A DNA stretch of 64,000 nucleotides from Marinovum algicola (GCF_900109145.1 NZ_FNYY01000001.1:310001-374000); one strand, 5' to 3'. Positions 8,110 to 18,305 are shown, counted from the first letter of the stretch. Translations and numbers: made by a program. The notes: a model not told the origin generated them from the letters alone.

Positions 8110-9141
8110 ATGACTTTCAAACGGACATTCGCCAGCACGCTTGCGCTGGCCACGGGGCTGGCCGGCGGCGCGCTGGCCGACGAAGGCAAGCTCGACATCG
8201 TGTTCATCAACGATGGCCATGTCGCGCCCTATCACGTCGCCTGGCTCTCGGGGTTCGAGGACGCCATCGAAGCCTATGACGACGCCTTCGAGGACATCGA
8301 GATCACCGGCCGTTGGCTCTCGGCTGAAGGCTCGCTGGAAAAGATGATCCAGCAGACCGAAGTGACGATCAACGAAAAGCCCGATGTGATGTTCGTCAAC
8401 GCCATCAACGTCGATGCGTTCGAGCCGCTGGTGGCGAAGGCGCAGGAGGCGGGCATCACCTGGATCGCCGTGCATTCGCCGATGGAAAGCGCGGACTACA
8501 GCTTTACCCTGGGCGACGTGGCCAATGGCACCAATCAGGGCATGGCGATGTGCGCGCTGTCGGGCGGCGAGGCCTACAAGGTGGCCGTGATGCTGGGGCA
8601 GGCGGGCAACCCGTCGGGCGAGGCGCGGCGCGAAGGCATCATGAAGGGCATCGCCTCGTGCGACAATGTCGAGGTGGTGGCCGAACAGCCCGCCGACTGG
8701 GACACCGTCAAGGCGCAGTCGATTGCCGAGAACTGGATGACGCAATATCCGGACCTCGATGCCATCTCGGGCGTGACCGACGCCTATATGTACCCCTCGA
8801 TTGCCATCGCCACCAACTCGGGCAAGGACCTGGAGTTCTTTGGCTATGACGGCGACATCCCGATCCTGCAACAGATGCAGGACGGGCCGGTCAAGGCCGA
8901 TATCCTGCTGTCGGGCACCCGCGAGGGCTGGAACTTCGTGCAGATGGCCTATCGCATCCACAAGGGCGAGACGCCGGACAAGGTCTATGACTTCTTCACC
9001 CCGCTGGTGATGAGCGAAGAGAACCACAAGCTGGCACTGGCGAACGGCTTTCCCGAGGACGTGCAGGTCTATTACGTCGATCAGGCGCTCGACGTGGCCG
9101 CCAAGGGCTATCTCGAGTTCGGCCCGGATTCGGTGAAGTAA
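8110..9141 (+). CDS. ABC transporter sugar-binding protein (periplasmic binding protein type I)
   Basis: 343-residue periplasmic protein. Residues 1-23 are a signal peptide (TLALATGLAGGALA-D). The mature part starts with a beta strand KLDIVFINDGHVAPYH and has the two-lobed PBP1 layout of RbsB/XylF relatives, with GDVANGTNQG in the hinge region and DAISGVTDAYMYPSIAIA in the second lobe. A strong AAGGAGGAG site precedes the ATG. It should bind a sugar, polyol or related small molecule; the adjacent lactaldehyde/glycolaldehyde dehydrogenase suggests a deoxysugar or polyol, but this is inference. Confidence 0.9.
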   Translation: MTFKRTFASTLALATGLAGGALADEGKLDIVFINDGHVAPYHVAWLSGFEDAIEAYDDAFEDIEITGRWLSAEGSLEKMIQQTEVTINEKPDVMFVNAINVDAFEPLVAKAQEAGITWIAVHSPMESADYSFTLGDVANGTNQGMAMCALSGGEAYKVAVMLGQAGNPSGEARREGIMKGIASCDNVEVVAEQPADWDTVKAQSIAENWMTQYPDLDAISGVTDAYMYPSIAIATNSGKDLEFFGYDGDIPILQQMQDGPVKADILLSGTREGWNFVQMAYRIHKGETPDKVYDFFTPLVMSEENHKLALANGFPEDVQVYYVDQALDVAAKGYLEFGPDSVK

Positions 9142-9151
9142 CGACACGACC

Positions 9152-9179
9152 GGGGCGGCCCCCAGCCGGGGCCGTCCCC
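9152..9179 (+). terminator. Intercistronic hairpin after the binding-protein gene
   Basis: GGGGCGGCCCC, 5-base loop, GGGGCCGTCCCC: an 11-bp stem with one bulged base, 10 bases after the binding-protein stop and directly before the permease ribosome-binding site (GGGGAGGAGAG). No T-run follows, so it more likely acts as an mRNA stabiliser or partial attenuator than as a full terminator. Confidence 0.65.
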
Positions 9180-9197
9180 TTCCGGGGAGGAGAGACC

Positions 9198-10178
9198 ATG
9201 ACCACAGCCACCGCCACGACGCCGTCACGGCCGGGCTTCAAGCTCGACAGCCTGACCCAGCGCTACCTGTTCCTGATCCTGCTGATCGTCATCGCCTCGG
9301 TGGGCTTCGGCATCGCCAACGAAAATTTCTATTCGCTGGCCAATATCGGCATCCTGCTGCGCTCCATTGCGGTGCCGTTCCTGCTGTCGATGGGCATGAC
9401 CTTCATCATGCTGACCGGCGGCATCGACCTTTCGGTCGGCTCCAACGTCGCCTTTTCCGGCGGGGTGGGCGTGGTGGCGCTGACCGCCACCGGTTCGGCC
9501 CCCATCGGGTTTGCCGCCGCCGTCGCCGCCGGCATGGCGATCGGCGCGATCAACGGCGTTTTCATCGGGCGGCTGAGGCTTTCGGCCTTCATGGTGACGC
9601 TGGCGACCTACGCGCTGGCCCGGGGCATGGCGCTGGTGATCTATAATGCGGATTCGATCAATGTCTCCGACGCCGCCTTCCTCTGGCTGGGCGGGGTGAG
9701 CTGGGGCAACATGCCGGTGGTCATCCCCTTTGTCGCACTGGTTTTCGTCGCGCTCTCGGTGCTGCTCTACAAGTCCACTTTCGGCCGCGATGTCTATGCC
9801 GCCGGGTCGAATATCAACACCGCCTTCGTGCTGGGCCGCCGGCCGGAACGCACCTTGGTCTGGGTCTATGTCCTCTCGGGCGCATTGGCGGGCCTCTCGG
9901 CCATCATCACCGTCGGCCGCGTCTCCTCGGGGCAGCCCTGGGCGGGGCTCTACCTCGAATTCGACGCCATCACCGCGGTGATCCTTGGCGGCACCTCGCT
10001 CTTTGGCGGTCGCGGGCGGCTGCTCGGCACAATCCTCGGCGTCCTGCTCTACGGCATCATCATCAACGGCCTCGTACTGACCGGCACCAATCCCTATTTG
10101 CAGAGCCTGATCAAGGGGATGATCCTGCTGGGCGTGGTGCTGCTCGACACGCTGGTACAGCGGAGGAACGCGCAATGA
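9198..10178 (+). CDS. ABC transporter permease, ribose/xylose type (RbsC family), second subunit
   Basis: 326 residues, about eight to ten membrane spans. It carries LTGGIDLSVGSNVAFSGG and, late, FDAITAVILGGTSLFGGRGRLLGT, the two hallmark segments of sugar permeases of the CUT2 class. It differs clearly from the permease at 7109-8065, so the two likely form a heterodimer. The start follows GGGGAGGAGAG, and the stop overlaps the ATPase start by four bases (ATGA). Confidence 0.93.
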   Translation: MTTATATTPSRPGFKLDSLTQRYLFLILLIVIASVGFGIANENFYSLANIGILLRSIAVPFLLSMGMTFIMLTGGIDLSVGSNVAFSGGVGVVALTATGSAPIGFAAAVAAGMAIGAINGVFIGRLRLSAFMVTLATYALARGMALVIYNADSINVSDAAFLWLGGVSWGNMPVVIPFVALVFVALSVLLYKSTFGRDVYAAGSNINTAFVLGRRPERTLVWVYVLSGALAGLSAIITVGRVSSGQPWAGLYLEFDAITAVILGGTSLFGGRGRLLGTILGVLLYGIIINGLVLTGTNPYLQSLIKGMILLGVVLLDTLVQRRNAQ

Positions 10179-11677
10179 CCAAACGGCTCGACATGAAGGG
10201 CATCGGCAAGAGCTTTTTCGCCACCCGCGCCCTCGACAACGTGAATTTTACCTGCGTGGCGGGCGAGGTGCATGCGCTTGTGGGGTTGAACGGCGCCGGG
10301 AAATCGACGCTGATGAAGATCCTCGGCGGCGTCTATCAGAAAGACGAAGGCGTGATCGAGATCGACGGCGCAAAGGTCGAAATCGCCGCGCCCTCGGACG
10401 CCGGAGACCGTGGCATCGCGATGATCCACCAGGAGCTGTCGCTGATCAACGAGCTGACCGTGGCGGGCAACATCTTCCTCGGCCGCGAGCTGCGCCACGG
10501 CGCCACGCCCTTCGTCAACAAGCGTGAAATGGCGCGGCAGGTGCGCGCCCAGCTTGATCGCTTTGGGCTGACGCTCGACCCCAACCGCAAGGTGGCCGAC
10601 CTGAACTCGGGCGAAAAACAGATCGTCGAGATCATCCGCGCGCTGATGTCGGACGCCTGGCTGATCGTGATGGACGAGCCGACTTCGGCGTTGTCGGAAG
10701 AGGACAAGGAGATGCTGTTCGACTTCATCCGCAAGATGAAGGAAGAGGGCATCGCCATCATCTATATCTCGCACCACATGCCCGAGATCTTCAGCATTGC
10801 CGAACAGGTGACGGTGATGCGCGACGGGGTGATCGTGCTGTCGGAATGCACCGCCGCCTCGTCCGAGGATCATGTCATCCGGTCGATGACCGGCGCCGAG
10901 CTCGACCATTTCGTCAAACCGCACAAGGAGATCACCGGCAAGACCATCCTGACGGTGGAAAACCTCACCCATCCCGGTGCCTACGAGGACATTTCCTTCA
11001 ATGTCCATGAAGGCGAGATTGTGGTGATGACCGGGCTGCGCGGCTGCGGCGCCCCGGAACTGGCCAAGGCGATCTTTGGGCTGGACGGCAGTTACGCGGG
11101 CAAGATCTCCTATTTCGGCCAGCCATTGAAGCCCGGACGCGGCCCGGCGCAGGCGGTGGCCGACGGCATGGGGCTGGTGACGGAAAACCGCGACAAGAAC
11201 GGCATCCTGCCGCCACTCTCCGTGCGCGACAACATCGCGCTGCCCTATCTGGAGAAATCGGTGAAGGCCGGATTGATTGACGGCCGCCGGATCGACGCGC
11301 TGGTCGACAAGGCGATCCGCGACACCTCGACCAAGACCTCCTCGCCGGAACAGGAGATCCGCTTTCTCTCGGGGGGCAACAAGCAGAAAATCTGTTTTTC
11401 CCGCTGGCTCGACCCGGACCTGAAACTGCTGATCCTGCTCGAGCCGACGCGCGGCATCGACGTTCACGCCAAGGCCGACATCTACCGCATTATCGAAGAC
11501 CTCGCCGGCCGCGGCGTCGGCATCCTGATCCTGTCGTATGAAATCGACGAGGTCATCATGCTCGCCGACCGCGTGCTCACCCTCTACCAGGGTGCGACGG
11601 TCTCGGAATATGCCTATCCCGGTTTCGACAAGGACCGGATGCTGGCCGACATGGCCGGCGCGGGGCAGGGGCACTAG
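10175..11677 (+). CDS. Sugar ABC transporter ATPase, tandem-domain (RbsA/MglA type)
   Basis: 500 residues with two fused nucleotide-binding domains. The first has Walker [10 protein letters not shown] at 37-45, the signature NSGEKQ, and Walker B MDEPTSAL with Asp167-Glu168. The second has the usual degenerate Walker A ([10 protein letters not shown]), the signature SGGNKQK and Walker [12 protein letters not shown], in which the Asp normally before the catalytic Glu is Leu422. The second ATP site is therefore probably inactive or altered. The start at 10175 is translationally coupled to the upstream permease. Confidence 0.94.
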   Translation: MTKRLDMKGIGKSFFATRALDNVNFTCVAGEVHALVGLNGAGKSTLMKILGGVYQKDEGVIEIDGAKVEIAAPSDAGDRGIAMIHQELSLINELTVAGNIFLGRELRHGATPFVNKREMARQVRAQLDRFGLTLDPNRKVADLNSGEKQIVEIIRALMSDAWLIVMDEPTSALSEEDKEMLFDFIRKMKEEGIAIIYISHHMPEIFSIAEQVTVMRDGVIVLSECTAASSEDHVIRSMTGAELDHFVKPHKEITGKTILTVENLTHPGAYEDISFNVHEGEIVVMTGLRGCGAPELAKAIFGLDGSYAGKISYFGQPLKPGRGPAQAVADGMGLVTENRDKNGILPPLSVRDNIALPYLEKSVKAGLIDGRRIDALVDKAIRDTSTKTSSPEQEIRFLSGGNKQKICFSRWLDPDLKLLILLEPTRGIDVHAKADIYRIIEDLAGRGVGILILSYEIDEVIMLADRVLTLYQGATVSEYAYPGFDKDRMLADMAGAGQGH

Positions 11678-11717
11678 CCGCCCGCCCGCGCCGCACCCCA
11701 TCCAAAAGGACACCGAC

Positions 11718-13154
11718 ATGACCACCTATTATCAGGCGTTCATCGCCAATGAGTTCACCGATGCCGCCGGCGGCGACCGTCGGCCCGTGCGCAATCCGGC
11801 GACCGGCGCGGTCTGGGCCGAGGTACCCGAATGCGGCCCCGAGGATGCCCGCCGCGCGATCGACGCCGCCGAGGCCGCCCGCCGCGACTGGGCGGCGCTG
11901 CCTTCGGTCAAACGTGCCGAATACATCTATCGCATCGCCGAGGCCCTGCGCACCGAACGCGACCATTTCGCCCGGCTGCTGGTGATGGAGCAGGGCAAGC
12001 CCTTGGCCGAGGCCGGGGCCGAGGTCGACGATACCATTCGTTACATGACCTATGCCGCCGAGGCCGCGCGGCGCATCCAGGGCGAGATCCTGCCCTCTGA
12101 CCTGCCCAATGAACAGTTGTTCATCTACCGCGTCCCCTATGGCACGACGCTGGGCATCTGCGCCTACAATTATCCGCTCGCCCTGATCGGCCGCAAGCTC
12201 GGGCCGGCGCTGGTGACCGGCAATGTCATGGTGATCAAACCGCATGAGGCGACCCCGGTGACCGGCAGCGAATTCTGCCGGCTGGTGCGCGACGCCGGCC
12301 TGCCGGCGGGCGTTGTCGGGCTGGTCACCGGCGGCGGGGCCGAGCTGGGCGCCGCGCTGGTCTCCGATCCCGCGACCCGTCTGGTCAGCGTCACCGGATC
12401 GACCCGCGCCGGCCAGGCCATCGCGGCGGCGGCGGCGCAGAACCTTGCGGCGCTGTCGCTGGAACTGGGCGGCAATGCGCCGTTCATCGTGCTCAAGGAC
12501 GCCGATCTCGATGCGGCGGTCGAGGCGGCGGTGGTAGCGCGATATGCCAATGCCGGACAGGTCTGCATCTGCAACGAAAGCGTGCTGGTCGAGGACAGCG
12601 TGGCCGAGGCCTTTACCGAGAAATTGCTGGCCCGCGCCGCGCAGGTGAAGCTGGGCGACCCGATGCAGGATGCGGGCATGGGCCCGGTCTCGACCGAGGG
12701 CGCGCTGAGCCGGATCGAGGCTCTGGTGGCACAATCCGTCGATGCGGGCGCACGGGTCGCGCTGGGCGGCAAACGCGGCAGCGGCGATTTCGCCAGCGGC
12801 AATTGGTACGAGCCGACCATCCTGCTCGACGCCCAGGCCGACACGCCGGCCGTTTCCGAGGAAATATTCGGCCCCGTCATGCCGGTGGTGCGCATCGGCG
12901 GGCTGGACGACGCGCTTCGCATCACCAATGCACGCCCCGACGGGCTCTCGGCCTATCTCTGGACCCGCGACGCCGGCAGCTACATGCGCGCCATCCACGA
13001 GATGGAGACCGGCACGATCTTTCTCAACAAGGGGATCTCGGGCTATGTGCAGGGCTATCACAACGGCCACAAACGCTCTGGCCTCGGCGGCGAGGACGGC
13101 ATTCATGGCCTCGAGGGCTTTTTGCAGAAACGCACGGTCTACATGCAATATTGA
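11718..13154 (+). CDS. aldA: Aldehyde dehydrogenase, lactaldehyde/glycolaldehyde dehydrogenase (AldA)-like
   Basis: 478 residues, the length of E. coli AldA. It has the NAD-binding segment [27 protein letters not shown] near 226-232, general base Glu249 (LELGG) and catalytic Cys283 (NAGQVC). The C-terminal [20 protein letters not shown] segment is typical of the AldA branch. It should oxidise lactaldehyde, glycolaldehyde or a similar short hydroxyaldehyde to the acid with NAD+. It follows the ABC ATPase by 40 bases and probably processes the aldehyde made from the imported substrate. The symbol is by resemblance. Confidence 0.85.
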   Translation: MTTYYQAFIANEFTDAAGGDRRPVRNPATGAVWAEVPECGPEDARRAIDAAEAARRDWAALPSVKRAEYIYRIAEALRTERDHFARLLVMEQGKPLAEAGAEVDDTIRYMTYAAEAARRIQGEILPSDLPNEQLFIYRVPYGTTLGICAYNYPLALIGRKLGPALVTGNVMVIKPHEATPVTGSEFCRLVRDAGLPAGVVGLVTGGGAELGAALVSDPATRLVSVTGSTRAGQAIAAAAAQNLAALSLELGGNAPFIVLKDADLDAAVEAAVVARYANAGQVCICNESVLVEDSVAEAFTEKLLARAAQVKLGDPMQDAGMGPVSTEGALSRIEALVAQSVDAGARVALGGKRGSGDFASGNWYEPTILLDAQADTPAVSEEIFGPVMPVVRIGGLDDALRITNARPDGLSAYLWTRDAGSYMRAIHEMETGTIFLNKGISGYVQGYHNGHKRSGLGGEDGIHGLEGFLQKRTVYMQY

Positions 13155-13193
13155 CGCCGGGCGGGGCGGACCCCGGCAAGCGGGGCGGGGACC

Positions 13194-15113
13194 TCAGCCT
13201 TCAAGATAGGCGCGGGCCTGTTCGGCCGTCTCGTAGATATGGGTGCGCGCCTCGGGGAAGACCTCGCCCAGCTTCATCCGCATGAAGGCCGAGCCGGAAT
13301 AGCGCGAGACCTTGGCGTAAAAGCGCGCGTGCAGATCTGCGACCATCCGCGCCCAGGGCTTTTCCAGCGCCTCGTCGATGCGGAAGCCGTCGTAGTTGAC
13401 CACCACGTCGACCTTGCGGCCGAGCGGCGCGCAGCGCTCTTCGACAAGACGGCCGACGCGGTCCACCTCGGCCTGCGACCGCAGGCGCATCTTTTCGAAA
13501 TTGAGGAAAAGCTGGCCGGAGGCGGCATCCAGCGCCACGCGATCCGGCAGGTCGAGATGCAGCAGATCGGTGCGCAGGTCCATCTCGCGAGGCCGAAAGA
13601 TGCGGGCGTCCATCATTGCCACTTCGCCGACGATCGGCCGCACCTCCATCTGGCCGAGAATATCCCGGTCGAGATCCACGCCGGGGGCGATCTCGGTCAG
13701 CCGCAGCCCCTCCGGCGTCAGCTCGAAGACGCAGCGTTCGGTCACATAGAGCACCGGCTGGCCCAGCCGCGCCGCGCGGGCGCCGGAAAAGGTGACCTGC
13801 TCCACGTCGCGCAGAAACTTGCGCGCGGCGCCTTCGCGGCGGATCTGCACCGCGCCGTCCTCCACCGCCAGCTCGAGCCCCTTGGCAGTGAACGTGCCCG
13901 CAAAAACCACCGCACGGGCGTTCTGCGAGATATTGATGAAGCCGCCGGCGCCGGCCAGCCGAGGCCCGAAGCGCGAGACGTTGACGTTGCCCAGCCGGTC
14001 GGCCTGCGCCAGCCCGAGGCAGGTCATGTCGAGCCCGCCGCCGTCGTAGAAATCGAACTGCGCATTCTGCGGGATCACCGCGTCGGTGTTGACCGCTGCG
14101 CCGAAATCGAGGCCCGAGGCCGGCTGGCCGCCGATCACCCCGGGCTCTGCCGTCAGGGTCAGATGCTCCAGCAGGCCTTCCTCGGCAGCGACAGCGGCCA
14201 CGCCTTCGGGCATGCCGATGCCCAGATTGACCACACCGTTCACCGGCAATTCGAAGGCGCAGCGTCGGGCGATCACCTTGCGCGCGTCAAGCCGCATTGG
14301 CGGCATGTCTCCGGCCGGGGTGCGCATCCGGTTGGTGAACCCCTGCGAAAACCCGGTGGCATAGGTCTGCACATGATGTTCCGGCTGCGCCACCACCACG
14401 GCATCCACCAGAATGCCGGGGATCTGCACCTCGCGCGCGGGCAGGGTGCGGGCGCGGGCCACCCGTTCGACCTGAACGATCACCACGCCGCCGGCGTTCT
14501 TCACCGCCATCGCCTGCGCCAGGTTGTCGATGGTCAGCGCCTCGCGCTCCATGGTGATATTGCCGGCCTCGTCGGCGGTGGTGCCCCGCAACAGCGCCAC
14601 CGACAGCCGCTGCGCCCGATAAAACAGCAGCTCCTCAGTGCCGATCTGCATCAGGTCCAGCTGCGGGTCGGTTGAGATATCGTTGATCGCGCCGCCCCCG
14701 TTGCGCGGATCGACAAAGGTCTCGAGCCCGACCTTCGACAGCATCCCCGGCTTGCCGGCCGCGATATCGCGGTAGAGCTGACTGATACAGCCCTGCGGCA
14801 GGTTCCAGCCCTCGATCTTGCCGGCCACCGCCAGCGCCGCCACCTTGGGGATCAGTCCCCAATGCCCGCCGACCACCCGACGCAGCAGCCCTTCATGGCC
14901 CAACCGGTTGAGGCCACGGCTTTTTCCGTCGCCCTGGCCGGCAGCAAAGACGAGGCCAAGGTCGCGCGGCTGGCCGGTTTCGAGAAACCGCGCCTCGAGC
15001 GCGGCAAGCAATTCGTCGGGCACGCCGATGCCGACAAAGCCCGAGGTGGTGAGGGTATCGCCGGTCTGGATCAGGGCGGCAGCGTCAGCGGCGGAAACGA
15101 CCTTGTTTGTCAT
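13194..15113 (-). CDS. Family I acyl-CoA:acetate/3-ketoacid CoA-transferase with C-terminal extension
   Basis: 639 residues. Residues 1 to about 520 match fused alpha-beta family I CoA-transferases (YdiF/propionate CoA-transferase type), with the catalytic Glu323 in TAEPGVIGG and the conserved NLGIGMPEGV, RLGNVNVS and AGGFINIS segments. The enzyme moves CoA from an acyl-CoA such as acetyl-CoA to a carboxylic acid. About 115 extra residues follow the usual end, including the DVVVNYDGFRIDEALEKPW segment, and form a small alpha/beta domain of unknown role. The gene is divergent from the FAD flavoprotein at 15244 and converges with aldA, leaving 39 bases between their stops. A paralogue without the extension is at 29729. 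Confidence 0.9.
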   Translation of the reverse strand: MTNKVVSAADAAALIQTGDTLTTSGFVGIGVPDELLAALEARFLETGQPRDLGLVFAAGQGDGKSRGLNRLGHEGLLRRVVGGHWGLIPKVAALAVAGKIEGWNLPQGCISQLYRDIAAGKPGMLSKVGLETFVDPRNGGGAINDISTDPQLDLMQIGTEELLFYRAQRLSVALLRGTTADEAGNITMEREALTIDNLAQAMAVKNAGGVVIVQVERVARARTLPAREVQIPGILVDAVVVAQPEHHVQTYATGFSQGFTNRMRTPAGDMPPMRLDARKVIARRCAFELPVNGVVNLGIGMPEGVAAVAAEEGLLEHLTLTAEPGVIGGQPASGLDFGAAVNTDAVIPQNAQFDFYDGGGLDMTCLGLAQADRLGNVNVSRFGPRLAGAGGFINISQNARAVVFAGTFTAKGLELAVEDGAVQIRREGAARKFLRDVEQVTFSGARAARLGQPVLYVTERCVFELTPEGLRLTEIAPGVDLDRDILGQMEVRPIVGEVAMMDARIFRPREMDLRTDLLHLDLPDRVALDAASGQLFLNFEKMRLRSQAEVDRVGRLVEERCAPLGRKVDVVVNYDGFRIDEALEKPWARMVADLHARFYAKVSRYSGSAFMRMKLGEVFPEARTHIYETAEQARAYLEG

Positions 15114-15174
15114 GGCCTCAGCCTAGGGCCGCGCCGCGACATCGTCCAGCGCCAGACACCGCCGAGGTCGCGTC

Positions 15175-15180
15175 TTGACA
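15175..15180 (+). promoter_or_regulatory. Consensus -35 element before the FAD flavoprotein
   Basis: TTGACA lies 69 bases before the ATG at 15244. The -10 at 16-18 bp spacing is weak (around TACGCC). The LacI-type operator begins 28 bases after this hexamer, near the expected transcription start, which fits repression. Confidence 0.4.
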
Positions 15181-15207
15181 GAAGCGGCGCCATTCAATAC
15201 GCCTGAG

Positions 15208-15219
15208 TGGAACGTTCCA
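15208..15219. promoter_or_regulatory. LacI-type operator TGGAACGTTCCA
   Basis: Perfect 12-bp palindrome with the central CG typical of LacI-family operators. It lies between the CoA-transferase and the FAD flavoprotein, which are divergent. The identical sequence occurs twice before the Gfo/Idh/MocA gene at 32301. The likely regulator is the LacI protein encoded just downstream at 17289-18305. Confidence 0.75.
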
Positions 15220-15243
15220 ATAGATCAGTCAGGCCGGACAGAA

Positions 15244-17319
15244 ATGACCCAGACAATCCCGCAAGACATCCTCAATGCGTTGACCGACGTCGATATGCCG
15301 CGTCTGGCGCCCGAGCCGGGTTTCGACGACAAGCTGTCGCTGGCCGGGCATGTCATTCCGGTGCATCGGGCCGGCGCCACGGTGGTGGGCAGCGGTGCGG
15401 CGGGGCTGCGCGCGGCGGTGGAACTCAAGCGGCGCGGTGGCGATGTGAGCATCGTCAGCCAGAGCGCCTGGGGCGGCACCTCGGCCTGTTCCGGCTCGGA
15501 CAAGCAGACCTTGCACACCGCCAATACCGCCGATCAGGGCGACAATTTCAAGGAGATGGCCCGCGCCATCCGCTCGGGCGGCGCGATGGACGAGGACACC
15601 GCCTATATCGAGGCGGTGGGCTCGGTCCGGGCGATGGCTTCGCTGCAATTTCTCGGTCTTCCGCTGCCGCAGGACGGGTTGGGCGGCACCCTGCGCTATC
15701 AGACCGACCATGACGAGGTCGGCCGCGCCACCAGCTGCGGGCCGCGCACCTCGCGGCTGATGGTCAAGGTGCTGGCACAGGAGGCGCTCCGCCTGGGCAT
15801 CGGCTTTTTCAACCAGACCACCGCCGTACGCATCCTGAGCGACGGCAATCGGGTCACCGGATTTCTCGCCATCCGCCCGAAGGACCGGTCAGAGCAGAAT
15901 CCGCTGGGCCTCGCGCTCTTTTGCTGCGAGGCGCTGGTGCTGGCGGCGGGGGGACCGGGCGAGCTCTATCGCGACAGTGTCTTTCCCAACGGCTGTTTCG
16001 GCTCGCTCGGGCTGGCGCTGGAGGCCGGGCTCGAGCTGGTCAACATCACCGAGAGCCAGTTCGGCATCGGCACCCGGCGCGAGGGTTTTCCCTGGAACCT
16101 GTCGGGCACCTATGTGCAGGTCATCCCGCATATCTATTCGCTCGACGACGCCGGGCAGGAGTGCCATTTCCTCGCCGACTATTACCGCAGCACGCAGGAA
16201 CTGGCCTCGAACGTCTTTCGCAAGGGCTATCAATGGCCGTTCCATGCCGCGCGGATGCTCGATTTCCGCTCCAGCCTTGTCGACCTGGCAATCTTTCGCG
16301 AGACGCAGAAGGGCCGGCGGGTGTTCATGGACTTCAATCGCAACCCTCTGCCGGTGCCCGGCGACGCACCGTTTGACCTTGACCGGCTGGATGACGACGT
16401 GCGCGGTTACCTGCGCAATGCGGGGGCCGATCAGGCGCTGCCGATCGACCGGCTGCGGCACATGAACCCGCTCGCGATCGAGCTTTACCGCCGCTACAAG
16501 GTCGATATCGCCGCCGATCCGCTGGAATTCGCGGTGAACAACCAGCACATGAACGGCGGCATCGCGGTCGATCCCTGGGGGCGGAGCAATCTCGCCGGGG
16601 TCTATGCGGTGGGCGAGGCCGCGGGCACCCATGGCGCCACGCGGCCGGGCGGGTCGGCGCTGAATGCCGGGCAGGTCTTTGGCACTCGGGTCGCCGAACA
16701 TATCGCGGCGGCCGGGCGTGCCTCGGTGCCGGCGCAGGGCCAGGCCCCGGGCGTGGCCGAGGCGGTGGCGGCCATCGACGCGCTGTTGCGGCCGGTAACC
16801 GGAGTGCCGTTGCAGGAGGTGCGCCGCGAGGTGCAGGCGCGGATGAGCGACACGGCCGGCATTCTCTGCACCGCAGAAGAGGTGCGCGCCGCCTTGCGGG
16901 ACGCCCGCGCCTTGAACGCGCGCATCCGGGCGCAGGGCATCGCCTTTGGCCGCAGCAGCGAGGCCGGCCGGGCGCTGCAATGGCAGCAGATGGCGCTGGC
17001 CTCGGAGGCGGTGCTGGCGGCGCTCGATCACTACATCTCATCCGGCGGCGGCAGCCGGGGCGCGCGGGCAATCTGCGATCCGGCCGGCACCGCTTTGCCG
17101 ATGTCGGTCCAAGGCCCGCTGGACGACGTGCGCTTCCGCCCCGAGCGCGAGGACGACAAGGCCAGCCAGATCACCCTGCGGATGGCGGGCGGCAGGATGA
17201 CGCTTGCCACGCGGCCCAATCGGGCGTTCGACGAAGGGGCCAAGGCGTTTTTCGAGCGCGACTGGCCGGCCTGGCTGACCGGGGCGATCTATGACCTGCC
17301 GTCGCCGCCGCTCGACTGA
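15244..17319 (+). CDS. FAD-binding flavoprotein, fumarate reductase/L-aspartate oxidase superfamily
   Basis: 691 residues. An N-terminal FAD motif ATVVGSGAAGLRAAVELKRRG starts near residue 45; mid-protein NNQHMNGGIAVD and GVYAVGEAAGTHGATRPGGSALNAGQVFG match the FAD-contacting C-terminal part of succinate dehydrogenase/fumarate reductase flavoproteins, with a helical tail like aspartate oxidase. No iron-sulfur or membrane partner is adjacent, so it may act alone as an oxidase or dehydrogenase. I start at 15244 because the operator lies upstream of it; the frame continues to 15175 without an ATG. Its last 31 bases overlap the convergent LacI gene. Divergent from a CoA-transferase, it may oxidise an organic acid. 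Confidence 0.82.
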   Translation: MTQTIPQDILNALTDVDMPRLAPEPGFDDKLSLAGHVIPVHRAGATVVGSGAAGLRAAVELKRRGGDVSIVSQSAWGGTSACSGSDKQTLHTANTADQGDNFKEMARAIRSGGAMDEDTAYIEAVGSVRAMASLQFLGLPLPQDGLGGTLRYQTDHDEVGRATSCGPRTSRLMVKVLAQEALRLGIGFFNQTTAVRILSDGNRVTGFLAIRPKDRSEQNPLGLALFCCEALVLAAGGPGELYRDSVFPNGCFGSLGLALEAGLELVNITESQFGIGTRREGFPWNLSGTYVQVIPHIYSLDDAGQECHFLADYYRSTQELASNVFRKGYQWPFHAARMLDFRSSLVDLAIFRETQKGRRVFMDFNRNPLPVPGDAPFDLDRLDDDVRGYLRNAGADQALPIDRLRHMNPLAIELYRRYKVDIAADPLEFAVNNQHMNGGIAVDPWGRSNLAGVYAVGEAAGTHGATRPGGSALNAGQVFGTRVAEHIAAAGRASVPAQGQAPGVAEAVAAIDALLRPVTGVPLQEVRREVQARMSDTAGILCTAEEVRAALRDARALNARIRAQGIAFGRSSEAGRALQWQQMALASEAVLAALDHYISSGGGSRGARAICDPAGTALPMSVQGPLDDVRFRPEREDDKASQITLRMAGGRMTLATRPNRAFDEGAKAFFERDWPAWLTGAIYDLPSPPLD

Positions 17320-18305
17320 CGTACCACCAGGCTCACCGGCGTCCGGGTTTCCCCCGGCGGCGGGGTGCCTTTGTCGAGCCAGTCAATCACCGTTTCCGCC
17401 GCCTGCGCGCCGATCCGGGCAATGTCGCAGCGCACCGAGGTGAGCGTGGGAAAGCATTGAGCCGCCTCGGAAATATCGTCGAATCCCACGAGGCGGAAGC
17501 CTTGCCCGACGTCGCGACCCACTTCCTGAAAGCCTGACAGCATGCCCAGCGCGACGAGATCGTTGAAACAGACGGCGGCATCGACCTGCGGATGTGTCTC
17601 GGCCAGCCGTCTTGCCGTCTCGCGGCCGAATTCGCGGGTCGACTGGCCGGTCAGCATCACCGGCGTCATGCCGGCCTCGGCCAGCGCCGACAGATAGCCG
17701 TCCTGGCGCTCTTCCGTCACCGCCCGCCCCTCGAGTCCGCCGACAAAGGCCACCTGCCGCGCGCCTCCGGCCAGCAGATGCCGAGTCGCCTCGCCGCTGC
17801 CCCGGGCGTAATCGGGCGCGGTGAGGGGGAAGAGATCGAGCCGGTCGTCGACCCGGCGCAGCATCTGCATCGCCGGAATTCCGGCGCGCGCGATGGCGTC
17901 AAAGGTCGCCCGCGTCTCGCCATAGGCCGGGCAGAGGATCAGCGCCGAAACACCATGTTCGATCATCGAGCCGACCACCTGGGCTTGCAGCCCCGGGTCT
18001 TCGTCGGTGTTGGCGATGACGGCGGAATACCCTTTGTCCGCCAGTGCCATCTGCAAGGACGTGGCGAATTCGGTAAAGAACGGGTTGCGCAGATCATTGA
18101 TCACCAGCCCGACCAGCCCGGCATTCGAAGACCGCATGTTGGCGGCCGATCGGTTGTAGACATAGCCGATCCGCGCCATCGCGGCGCGCACCTGCTTGCG
18201 GGTCTCGTCGCGCACCGAGGCGCTGTTCTGCAACACCAGGCTGACGGTCGATTTCGACACGCCCGCCTCGCGCGCGACGTCGATGATGGTCGGTCTGCGG
18301 GTCAT
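17289..18305 (-). CDS. LacI family transcriptional regulator
   Basis: 338 residues. The N-terminal helix-turn-helix TIIDVAREAGVSKSTVSLVLQ is at about 6-26, followed by the hinge helix (NRSAANMRSSNAGLVGLVI) and a periplasmic-binding-like effector domain. I start at ATG 18305, immediately before the HTH; an in-frame ATG at 18338 would add 11 residues. It is the best candidate to bind TGGAACGTTCCA at 15208 and at 32321/32342, controlling both CoA-transferase loci. The 3' end overlaps the convergent FAD gene. No copy of the operator lies before its own start. Confidence 0.92.
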   Translation of the reverse strand: MTRRPTIIDVAREAGVSKSTVSLVLQNSASVRDETRKQVRAAMARIGYVYNRSAANMRSSNAGLVGLVINDLRNPFFTEFATSLQMALADKGYSAVIANTDEDPGLQAQVVGSMIEHGVSALILCPAYGETRATFDAIARAGIPAMQMLRRVDDRLDLFPLTAPDYARGSGEATRHLLAGGARQVAFVGGLEGRAVTEERQDGYLSALAEAGMTPVMLTGQSTREFGRETARRLAETHPQVDAAVCFNDLVALGMLSGFQEVGRDVGQGFRLVGFDDISEAAQCFPTLTSVRCDIARIGAQAAETVIDWLDKGTPPPGETRTPVSLVVRQSSGGDGRS

